A DNA stretch of 7,391 nt from Lachnospiraceae bacterium (lineage in GTDB: Bacteria; Bacillota; Clostridia; Lachnospirales; Lachnospiraceae): contig JAAVAF010000050.1 of NCBI GenBank assembly GCA_014804225.1, forward strand, positions 1-7,391, given 5' to 3'. The stretch's first letter is position 1. Each line of letters starts with the position of its first letter. The translations under genes and the position numbers were made by a program. The notes under the pieces were generated by a model that saw only the letters and a list, made by a program, of their open reading frames with translations, was not told the DNA's origin and ran no database searches. Below are positions 1 through 5,026 of the stretch, piece after piece.

Positions 1-792
1 AACAGAATGCTTGCGGCAGAGTGCTACAAGCAGCGTATGGAGCGTGGTTTAAGCTTTTTGGAGTTTAATTACATGATTATGCAGAGCTATGACTTTATGG
101 AGCTCTTTAAAAGATATGGCTGCAATATGCAGTTTGGCGGCGATGACCAGTGGAGCAACATGCTTGGCGGTACGGAGCTGATTCGTCGTAAACTCGGTAA
201 AGACGCATATGCGATGACGATTAATCTGCTGTTAAATTCAGAGGGGAAAAAGATGGGAAAGACAGAATCGGGTGCAGTATGGCTTGATCCCGAAAAGACT
301 TCACCGTATGATTTCTACCAGTACTGGAGAAATGTTTCTGACGCAGATGTCATAAAATGCATGAAGATGCTCACATTCCTTCCGCTTGAAGAGATTGAGA
401 AGATGGAGAAATGGGAGGGCAGCGAGCTGAATAAGGCAAAGGAGATCCTTGCGTTTGAACTGACGCAGCTTGTGCACGGAACTGATGAGGCAAACAAAGC
501 GCAGGAGGCGGCAAAAGCGTTGTTTGCGGGCGGTGCAAACTCGGAAAACATGCCAAAGACTACACTTTCGGACGACGACTTTGCAGACGGAAGCATTGAT
601 ATTCTCTCGCTTCTTGTAAAAGCCGGAATGACTGCATCAAAATCGGAGGCAAGACGTGCTGTGGAACAAGGCGGCGTGTCCGTAAACGGTGAGAAAGTGA
701 CCGACGTGAAAGCTGTTTATGCAAAAGACGCATTTAACGAGGAGTTCATTGTAAAGAAGGGTAAGAAGAGTTTTCAGAAGATTTGTCTGTAA
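1..792 (+). CDS. tyrS: Tyrosyl-tRNA synthetase, C-terminal part (5' end outside window)
   Basis: Class I aminoacyl-tRNA synthetase that charges tRNA-Tyr with tyrosine in the cytoplasm. The reading frame is open from base 1, and about 263 residues are present; family members are about 400-420 residues, so roughly the first 150 (including the HIGH-type motif) lie upstream. Visible signatures: the FNYMIMQSYDF stretch and GGDDQWSN (codons about 46-53), which form the tyrosine/adenylate pocket region; the KMGKT form of the KMSKS ATP-binding loop followed by ESGAVWLD (codons about 84-96); and a C-terminal S4 RNA-binding domain over about the last 65 residues (LLVKAGMTASKSEARRAVEQGGVSVNG). The family usually shows GGSDQWGN, so the D and S here are lineage-type variants. 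The gene ends in TAA with no terminator before the next gene 26-32 bases on, so readthrough into the GNAT gene is possible. Identification is essentially certain. Confidence 0.97.
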   Translation, partial: NRMLAAECYKQRMERGLSFLEFNYMIMQSYDFMELFKRYGCNMQFGGDDQWSNMLGGTELIRRKLGKDAYAMTINLLLNSEGKKMGKTESGAVWLDPEKTSPYDFYQYWRNVSDADVIKCMKMLTFLPLEEIEKMEKWEGSELNKAKEILAFELTQLVHGTDEANKAQEAAKALFAGGANSENMPKTTLSDDDFADGSIDILSLLVKAGMTASKSEARRAVEQGGVSVNGEKVTDVKAVYAKDAFNEEFIVKKGKKSFQKICL

Positions 793-824
793 AATGCTCC
801 CTTTATAGAATTTGAAGGATGGAT

Positions 825-1295
825 ATGGAAGTGAAGCTGATTAAAATAGGCATTGGTGACGCAGAGAAATTATGGAAAATGCAGGTTAAGGCATTTCAAG
901 GTTTATATGAGAAATATCAAGATGCAGAAACAAGTCCTGCAACCGAAAAGATTGATAAGATCATAATGAGGCTAAATCAACCGTTTACCTATTATTATTT
1001 TATAGAGGCAGATAGTGTAATCGTAGGTGCTGTACGAGTTGTTGATAAGCAGGAGAACGGCAGGGCAAAAAGGATATCCCCTATTTTCATTATGGAAGAA
1101 TATAGAAATAGGGGATATGCGCAAAAAGCGATACAATTAGTTGAAGAAATTCATGGCAGTTCAAATTGGGAGTTGGAGACTATTTTACAGGAAAAAGGAA
1201 ATTGTTATTTATATGAAAAGATGGGATATCATCAAACGGGAAAGACAGAAACAATCAACGATAAATTGACATTAGTATTTTACAAAAAAGATTAA
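825..1295 (+). CDS. GNAT-family N-acetyltransferase
   Basis: Small single-domain acetyltransferase of the GCN5-related family, expected to transfer an acetyl group from acetyl-CoA to an amine; the substrate cannot be told from sequence. The acetyl-CoA pyrophosphate-binding motif A is visible as ISPIFIMEEYRNRGYAQKAI (about residues 84-103, with the R-x-x-G-x-A core RNRGYA). It is followed by the typical motif B end LYEKMGYHQTGKTE. Length is 156 residues, normal for a stand-alone GNAT. Two in-frame ATGs exist, at 819 and 825. The second is preferred because AAGGA at 815-819 then sits 5 bases upstream, whereas the first ATG overlaps that ribosome-binding site. The gene is more AT-rich than tyrS and uses AGA/AGG, ATA and TTA codons freely, which suggests an accessory gene. 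It has no obvious promoter of its own. The fold is confident; the function is unknown. It is not paired with an RHH-type antitoxin, so nothing supports a TacT-like toxin role. Confidence 0.85.
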   Translation: MEVKLIKIGIGDAEKLWKMQVKAFQGLYEKYQDAETSPATEKIDKIIMRLNQPFTYYYFIEADSVIVGAVRVVDKQENGRAKRISPIFIMEEYRNRGYAQKAIQLVEEIHGSSNWELETILQEKGNCYLYEKMGYHQTGKTETINDKLTLVFYKKD

Positions 1296-1333
1296 TGCAA
1301 ATTCTGCATGGCTGAATAATTTCCCAAAACAGA

Positions 1334-1361
1334 TTGACTATTTTCATGAATATGGTATTAT
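1334..1361 (+). promoter_or_regulatory. Promoter of the type III toxin-antitoxin locus
   Basis: TTGACT (1334-1339) and TATTAT (1356-1361) are separated by 16 bases. The -10 box is preceded by TG-G (1353-1355), an extended -10 element. The expected start point is about 1368, exactly where the pseudoknot-forming antitoxin unit begins. An alternative -10, TATACT (1359-1364), has a 19-base spacer and is less good. This is a prediction by inspection; no transcript is seen. Confidence 0.75.
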
Positions 1362-1367
1362 ACTATT

Positions 1368-1466
1368 AGTGGTGAGTCCTACCGCAAAGTGGACTGCTAA
1401 AAGCGTTAGCAACTCTAATGGAGTTACTACACAAATGGCTATGTGGAAACGCATAGCCATTTTTTA
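1368..1466 (+). ncRNA. toxI: Type III antitoxin RNA (ToxI/antiQ-like) with its terminator
   Basis: Predicted small RNA that binds and inhibits the ToxN-like RNase encoded downstream. It starts at the inferred transcription start and ends in a strong terminator. The first part folds as a compact H-type pseudoknot. Stem 1 is GTGGT (1369-1373) with ACCGC (1381-1385). Stem 2 is AGTCC (1375-1379) with GGACT (1391-1395). The crossing loops are 1, 1 and 5 bases. The skeleton GGTGA-N3-CTACC-N3-AAGTG at 1371-1391 matches, as far as I recall, the repeat unit of Pectobacterium ToxI (GGTGA-N4-CTACC-N3-AAGTG). A-rich points at 1399-1402 and 1433-1435 would bound units of about 35 and 33 nt, close to known ToxI/antiQ unit sizes and plausible self-cleavage sites for the toxin. 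Unlike classical members, no clean tandem array is visible; a second unit (1403-1435) is at best degenerate. The RNA role is inferred from position, fold and motif. Confidence 0.75.
1433..1465 (+). terminator. Intrinsic terminator 1, between antitoxin RNA and toxin
   Basis: A 13-bp stem (1433-1445 with 1450-1462, one G-U pair) is closed by a GAAA tetraloop (1446-1449) and runs into T1460-T1465. This is the expected position of the type III TA terminator that keeps antitoxin RNA in excess over toxin mRNA. Confidence 0.88.
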
Positions 1467-1502
1467 TCCTATAGGAAATGGCGACAGCGTAAATCATTGA
1501 AA

Positions 1503-1521
1503 CAAAAAGCGAAGCTTTTTG
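1503..1521 (+). other. Perfect hairpin between the two terminators
   Basis: CAAAAAGC (1503-1510), loop GAA, GCTTTTTG (1514-1521): an 8-bp perfect stem immediately before terminator 2. Its 3' arm carries five Ts, so it could act as a weak terminator or as an RNA-processing or protective hairpin in the toxin leader. Its role is unknown. Confidence 0.55.
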
Positions 1522-1522
1522 C

Positions 1523-1551
1523 AATCGAGTGTGCTGGCACTCGATTTTTTT
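1523..1551 (+). terminator. Intrinsic terminator 2, directly before the toxin RBS
   Basis: The stem AATCGAGTG (1523-1531) pairs with CACTCGATT (1538-1546) around a 6-base loop, followed by a T run 1545-1551. It ends three bases before the toxin ribosome-binding site, so toxin mRNA must pass two terminators in series unless there is an internal promoter, and none was recognised. Confidence 0.85.
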
Positions 1552-1563
1552 ACGAGGAGATAT

Positions 1564-2100
1564 ATGCAGACGGATTTTAAATTATATAAGGTGGATATGA
1601 AATATATCCGTAATCTACATAATATAGACGATAAAGTGCTTTCTGTTTCACCACAGGTGGGAAAAGATAATAGGGTTTTTGTTGGAATTGTTATTATTTG
1701 TGGTGTTCATAAATATTGTATACCACTTTCATCACCAAAGGAAAAGCACAAAAAAATGAAGAACTCTATGGATTTTTCAAAAATTGAGATAAATGGAAAG
1801 TTATTAGGCGTCCTGAATTTCAATTTGATGATACCTATTGAAGAAGAACAATTACAGCTTGTTGATACAACCATTTTTAAGAGAGATAGGGAAAATATAA
1901 AGTATTATAAGCAATTATGTGTTCAGGAACTAGAATGGTGTCATAACAATAGTGAAGTAATCTGTAATAAAGCAAATGTCTTATATAAAAAATACATCTC
2001 TAATGAACCATTTACTGGGAGAAATCGCTGTCTGGATTTTCCTAAATTAGAAGCAGAATGTGAAAAATATAATTCAAGAACAAAGAGAAGCGTAGACTGA
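1564..2100 (+). CDS. toxN: ToxN/AbiQ-family type III toxin, endoribonuclease
   Basis: Predicted sequence-specific endoribonuclease of the type III toxin-antitoxin class (ToxN/AbiQ/CptN), which cleaves cellular RNA and its own antitoxin precursor and is blocked by the processed RNA. The protein is 178 residues, the usual length. Signatures in order: N-terminal YKVDMKYIRNLHNIDDKV (8-25); VGIVI strand (40-44); HKYCIPLSSPKEKHKKM (49-65), whose [S/T]SPK core (S56, S57, K59) matches the active-site segment of ToxN (TSPK); LGVLNFNLMIPI (81-92), the conserved strand plus 'MIP'; then a helical C-terminal half with YKQL and a final CLDFPKLEAECEKY helix, aligning end to end with ToxN as I remember it. 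Start ATG 1564 is chosen because GAGGAGA (1554-1560) lies 3-4 bases upstream; an in-frame TTG at 1519 lies inside the leader hairpins. It is AT-rich like the GNAT gene, which suggests transfer. The subfamily (ToxN/AbiQ versus CptN) is less certain than the family. Confidence 0.94.
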   Translation: MQTDFKLYKVDMKYIRNLHNIDDKVLSVSPQVGKDNRVFVGIVIICGVHKYCIPLSSPKEKHKKMKNSMDFSKIEINGKLLGVLNFNLMIPIEEEQLQLVDTTIFKRDRENIKYYKQLCVQELEWCHNNSEVICNKANVLYKKYISNEPFTGRNRCLDFPKLEAECEKYNSRTKRSVD

Positions 2101-2190
2101 ACCTCTCTTTACAAGAGGTGTTACAGGTTTTTCCTAAACAAAAAATGGAGGAATATGTGGATAAAGTCTTTCTTGATATTGGTGATATTC

Positions 2191-2224
2191 GGAGAATGCA
2201 CTGTATTTATACAGTGCATTCTCT
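2191..2224. repeat. Long perfect stem-loop between convergent toxN and prs
   Basis: A 14-bp perfect inverted repeat (2192-2205 with 2210-2223, extended by a G-T pair) has the loop TTTA. It lies between the convergent ends of toxN and prs, so a boundary or bidirectional termination role is likely. There is no good T run on either side, however, so it is not a textbook intrinsic terminator. Its outer arm GGAGAATGCA recurs in the hairpin at 3593-3619. Confidence 0.7.
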
Positions 2225-2230
2225 TAATGT

Positions 2231-2246
2231 GTCACTGCCGAGCGAC
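2231..2246 (-). other. Small hairpin in the prs 3' untranslated region
   Basis: On the prs transcript, GTCGCT and AGTGAC form a 6-bp stem (one G-U pair) around the tetraloop CGGC. It begins five bases after the stop codon and is followed by the 14-bp stem-loop further downstream. It may protect the mRNA 3' end or help termination; the evidence is pairing only. Confidence 0.35.
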
Positions 2247-2251
2247 GCAAT

Positions 2252-3442
2252 TTATACCTTATAAATTTCCATATCGTTATTATAATATTCAATAATACGC
2301 TGTATCTTATCGGTCGGACTGGAAATCGATTCCATTGAAAGGTCATGATTCATATAATCAATAGCAGAAGCTAAAAACTTGCTCATATCTGCTTCCATAT
2401 AGTAGGGCTTTGTCAAGAGCTCAGGCGGACGGTAGCATAAATTGGTTGTTATAACTTTGTCAAACACGCCGTCCTCATACGCTTTATCAAACGAGGAAAG
2501 ACCATTTGTGAACAGTCCAAACGTAGTGCAGATAAACACGCGCTTGGCTTTCATCGCTTTGAGCTGTCGTGATGTATCAATCATGCTGTCGCCGGAAGAA
2601 ATCATATCATCAATGATAATAATATCTTTTCCCTCAATATCATTTCCCAAAAATTCGTGTGCAACAATTGGGTTTTTCCCACCCACAATGGTAGAGTAGT
2701 CGCGGCGTTTGTAGAACATACCCGTGTCTGCACCGATAACCGTTGAAAAGTAGATTGCTCTGTCAAGTGCGCCTTCATCTGGAGAAATCACGATAATATG
2801 CTCCTTGTCCAACACTAAATCCTTTTCGGAGCGAAGAAGCGCTCTGGTAAACTGATAATGTGCCGTGAAATTGTCAAATCCGCTTAATGGCGCTGCATTT
2901 TGGATGCGCGGGTCGTGTGCGTCGAACGTGATAAAATTATCGACGCCCATATGCGCAAGCTCCTTAAATGCATAGGCACAGTCCAGACTTTCTCTGCCGG
3001 AGCGTCTATGCTGGCGTCCCTCATACAAAAAGGGCATAATGACGTTAATACGGTGTGCATTTCCGCTTGTGGCAGCGATGACACGCTTTAAGTCCTGATA
3101 ATGGTCATCAGGTGACATATGATTGACATAGCCGTGCATATTGTAGGTGAGGCTATGATTGCACACATCAACCAGAATAAACAAATCTTTACCGCGAACT
3201 GTTTCCTCCAAAACAGCCTTTCCCTCTCCGCTGTTAAAACGCGGTGTGGAAAACTGAAACAGGTAATTATTCTCCACATAACCCTGAAATGCAGGGTCAT
3301 TATTATAAACATTTTTGACGCGTTTTCTATGATCAACAATATAATCATTTACTTTTTGTCCAAGCTCGTTGGCACCGCTTAAAACCATAATCTTTAAAGG
3401 CGCCACAGGCATCGTGTTTTCAATTTCATTTAATTGGGGCAT
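2252..3442 (-). CDS. prs: Ribose-phosphate pyrophosphokinase (PRPP synthetase), long divergent form
   Basis: Makes 5-phosphoribosyl-1-diphosphate from ribose-5-phosphate and ATP, feeding purine, pyrimidine, NAD, His and Trp synthesis in the cytoplasm. The two tandem phosphoribosyltransferase-type domains are recognisable. N-terminal LSGANELGQKVNDYI (21-35) stands in for the usual SGxSNxxLA. MPFLYEGRQHRRSGRES (136-152) corresponds to the catalytic MPYxxYARQDRK region. FDAHDPRIQN (173-182) replaces FDLHAxQIQG. PDEGALDRA (221-229) is the conserved PDxGGxxRA. KRR (245-247) lies at the flexible catalytic loop. IIIIDDMISSGDSM (274-287) is the PRPP-binding loop, usually DDMIDTxGT. At 396 residues it is about 80 longer than standard Prs (about 315), with an N-terminal extension, insertions and a long C-terminal tail. 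The RBS is AAAGGAAA at 3449-3456 on the complement, about 9 bases from the ATG. It is transcribed alone, against its neighbours on both sides. Family is confident; whether it is the main Prs or a second paralog is not visible. Confidence 0.93.
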   Translation of the reverse strand: MPQLNEIENTMPVAPLKIMVLSGANELGQKVNDYIVDHRKRVKNVYNNDPAFQGYVENNYLFQFSTPRFNSGEGKAVLEETVRGKDLFILVDVCNHSLTYNMHGYVNHMSPDDHYQDLKRVIAATSGNAHRINVIMPFLYEGRQHRRSGRESLDCAYAFKELAHMGVDNFITFDAHDPRIQNAAPLSGFDNFTAHYQFTRALLRSEKDLVLDKEHIIVISPDEGALDRAIYFSTVIGADTGMFYKRRDYSTIVGGKNPIVAHEFLGNDIEGKDIIIIDDMISSGDSMIDTSRQLKAMKAKRVFICTTFGLFTNGLSSFDKAYEDGVFDKVITTNLCYRPPELLTKPYYMEADMSKFLASAIDYMNHDLSMESISSPTDKIQRIIEYYNNDMEIYKV

Positions 3443-3474
3443 GGTTTTCTTTCCTTTCTCTTTGCTACAATTAA

Positions 3475-3503
3475 TTTATATCATTCAGGTAGTGACACGT
3501 CAA
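3475..3503 (-). promoter_or_regulatory. Promoter of prs
   Basis: Read on the minus strand: TTGACG (3503-3498), a 17-base spacer ending in TGA, and TATAAA (3480-3475). This is a strong sigma-A-type match with TG just before the -10 box. The start point would be about 3468, giving a leader of about 26 bases. Confidence 0.8.
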
Positions 3504-3520
3504 GAAAAATCTTGTACTAT
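3492..3520 (+). promoter_or_regulatory. Possible rightward promoter for the DUF512-der-plsY-gpsA cluster
   Basis: GTGACA (3492-3497) and TACTAT (3515-3520) have a 17-base spacer. The match is moderate. Its -35 box abuts the prs -35 box (3498-3503) back to back, so the two divergent promoters would share or compete for polymerase. Transcription would start at about 3527, close to the left arm of the large inverted repeat. Confidence 0.4.
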
Positions 3521-3524
3521 ATAA

Positions 3525-3590
3525 GTGTGAGAAGTACTTCTAATTGCTCACAGCAGAGGCTGTTTCGCAAAGAAGTACTAAATCTCACAC
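3525..3590 (+). repeat. 66-nt imperfect inverted repeat, structured leader upstream of the DUF512 gene
   Basis: GTGTGAGA plus AGTACTTC (3525-3540) pair with GAAGTACT (3572-3579) and TCTCACAC (3583-3590). This is a 16-bp stem interrupted only by a 3-base AAA bulge on the 3' side. The 31-base apical part contains a further hairpin, ACAGC (3550-3554) with GCTGT (3559-3563). It fits a structured 5' leader RNA, or the DNA footprint of a small palindromic element. I do not recognise it as a T-box or a known riboswitch. Confidence 0.6.
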
Positions 3591-3592
3591 AG

Positions 3593-3619
3593 GGAGAATG
3601 CAGAAAAGCTGCATTCTCC
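3593..3619. repeat. Hairpin with the same stem arm as that downstream of prs
   Basis: GGAGAATGCAG (3593-3603) pairs perfectly with CTGCATTCTCC (3609-3619) around AAAAG. The following bases (GCACGGATTTTAGC) hold only a short delayed T run, so it is at best an imperfect terminator or attenuator in the rightward leader. It shares GGAGAATGCA and TGCATTCTC with the stem at 2191-2223. Confidence 0.65.
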
Positions 3620-3658
3620 GCACGGATTTTAGCTTAATAATAAAGAGGACAAAAATCT

Positions 3659-4996
3659 ATGAAAAAACAACATCTTCACATCGTGGATCAGATAGAATCC
3701 GGAAGTATCGCGGAGGAAATGGAGATTGAAAAAGGCGATGTGCTTCTTGAAATAAATGGAAATAAAATAGAGGATATTTTTGATTATCAGTATTACATAC
3801 AGGACGAGTATATCGAAGTGCTGATCCGCAAACAATCAGGCGAGGAGTGGCTTCTTGAAATCGATAAGGACTATGATGAAGATTTGGGAATTACGTTTGA
3901 GAACGGACTGATGGATGATTACCGTTCATGTCACAATAAGTGCATTTTTTGTTTTATCGACCAGATGCCAAAGGGAATGCGCGATACGCTTTATTTTAAG
4001 GATGACGACTCAAGACTTTCTTTTTTACAGGGAAATTATGTGACGCTCACAAATATGTCGGACGATGATATTGCACGTATTATCAAATACCACCTTTCCC
4101 CGATTAACGTATCGTTTCAGACAACCAATCCCGAACTTCGTTGCAAAATGTTAAATAATCGTTTTGCAGGGGAGGCGCTCAAAAAGGCGTGGAGGCTTGC
4201 GGAAGCGGGAATTACCATGAATGGTCAAATTGTGCTTTGTAAGGGTGTCAATGATGGTGCTGAGCTTGAGCGCAGCATCAGCGATTTAGTGCATTATTTA
4301 CCAAAACTAGAGAGCGTATCCGTAGTACCGGTGGGACTTTCAAAGTTTCGGGAGGGATTATATCCGCTAGAACCGTTTACCAAAGAAGATGCAAAAGAAG
4401 TTCTTACAACCATTCATAAATGGCAGGACAAGCTCTACCCTGAGTATGGTCTGCATTTTGTTCATGCCAGTGACGAGTGGTATATCATGGCTGACGAAGA
4501 ATTGCCGGAAGAGGAACGTTATGACGGATATTTACAGCTTGAAAACGGCGTCGGTATGCTAAGGCTTTTGTTAGACGAATTTGACGAGGCATTTGCGGCG
4601 ATAAAAGAGGACAATAAACATAAGTTCGACAATAAAAAAAGAGTGCTTTCGATTGCAACAGGAAAACTTGCATATCGCTTTATCAAAGAAATGGCAGATA
4701 AGATCATGGCGGAATTTCCACGGATTATCATTCATATTTATCCGATTAAAAATGACTTTTTCGGCGAGATGATCACGGTGTCAGGCCTTCTTACGGGACA
4801 GGATTTAAAGGCGCAGTTATCGGGGCAAATTCTAGGTGAGCGGCTGCTTCTTCCGCAGAATGTTTTCAAGAGTGGAGAGGACATATTTCTTGATGATATA
4901 ACGCGCCAAGAACTGGAAAATGCTTTACAAGTTCCGATAGATATTGTAAAATCAAGCGGAAAGGATTTTGTTGATTCCATATTTTACCGGATATAG
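3659..4996 (+). CDS. DUF512 family radical SAM protein with N-terminal PDZ-like domain
   Basis: A 445-residue member of the DUF512 radical SAM family, common and usually single-copy in Clostridia; the reaction it carries out is not established. Residues about 5-75 form a PDZ-like domain (VDQIESGSIAEEMEIEKGDVLLEING, 'GSIAEE...GD.LLEINGN'). C91-x3-C95-x2-C98 in CHNKCIFCFIDQ is the 4Fe-4S/S-adenosylmethionine motif. The core barrel follows (LQGNYVTLTNMSDDD, VSFQTTNPELR, MNGQIVLCKGVNDG). The DUF512 part runs from about 215 to 440, with SVVPVGLSKFREGLYPL, HASDEWY, LENGVGM and ITVSGLLTGQDL. The start ATG has GAGGA at 3645-3649, 9 bases upstream. The gene is 30 bases from der, and the same neighbourhood (der, plsY, gpsA) is seen in many clostridia, which suggests a housekeeping link, possibly to ribosome or envelope biology (inference). 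No signal peptide is visible, so it is probably cytoplasmic. Confidence 0.93.
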   Translation: MKKQHLHIVDQIESGSIAEEMEIEKGDVLLEINGNKIEDIFDYQYYIQDEYIEVLIRKQSGEEWLLEIDKDYDEDLGITFENGLMDDYRSCHNKCIFCFIDQMPKGMRDTLYFKDDDSRLSFLQGNYVTLTNMSDDDIARIIKYHLSPINVSFQTTNPELRCKMLNNRFAGEALKKAWRLAEAGITMNGQIVLCKGVNDGAELERSISDLVHYLPKLESVSVVPVGLSKFREGLYPLEPFTKEDAKEVLTTIHKWQDKLYPEYGLHFVHASDEWYIMADEELPEEERYDGYLQLENGVGMLRLLLDEFDEAFAAIKEDNKHKFDNKKRVLSIATGKLAYRFIKEMADKIMAEFPRIIIHIYPIKNDFFGEMITVSGLLTGQDLKAQLSGQILGERLLLPQNVFKSGEDIFLDDITRQELENALQVPIDIVKSSGKDFVDSIFYRI

Positions 4997-5026
4997 ATAT
5001 TAAAATGATGAAAGGTTGTTATATAA

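Noticed and set aside
1295..1309. ATGCA-AATTC-TGCAT hairpin just after the GNAT stop codon, considered as a terminator.
   Set aside because: The stem is only 5 bp, AT-rich and without a T run.
1368..1466. Possibility that the structured RNA is a riboswitch, T-box or ribozyme.
   Set aside because: No T-box GGTGGTACCGCG-type sequence or hammerhead core is present, and the fold, unit size, terminator and position before a ToxN homolog fit a type III antitoxin better.
1519..1563. Upstream TTG start that would add 15 residues to the toxin.
   Set aside because: It lies inside the leader hairpins and terminator 2, has no ribosome-binding site, and the added residues do not belong to the ToxN/AbiQ N-terminus; ATG 1564 has GAGGAGA in place.
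2101..2119. ACCTCT...AGAGGT hairpin right after the toxin stop, considered as the toxin terminator.
   Set aside because: It has only 6 bp, a 7-base loop and no adjoining T run. It may contribute to 3'-end stability but cannot be called a terminator.
2073..2264. An open frame overlapping the toxin 3' end, reading LSLQEVLQVFPKQKMEEYVDKVFLDIGDIRRM, which has protein-like helical character.
   Set aside because: There is no start with a ribosome-binding site in frame (ATG 2145 lacks one), it is short, and it ends in the intergenic stem-loop. It may be a decayed gene fragment, but no family is recognisable.
2155..2295. A 46-codon ORF with a good GGAGGA ribosome-binding site encoding a hydrophobic N-terminus (MWIKSFLILVIFG), suggestive of a small membrane peptide next to the toxin.
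   Set aside because: It runs through the 14-bp stem-loop and continues antisense into the coding 3' end of prs, and its sequence past the hydrophobic run looks like non-coding translation. It could be tested by ribosome profiling, but the sequence alone does not support it.
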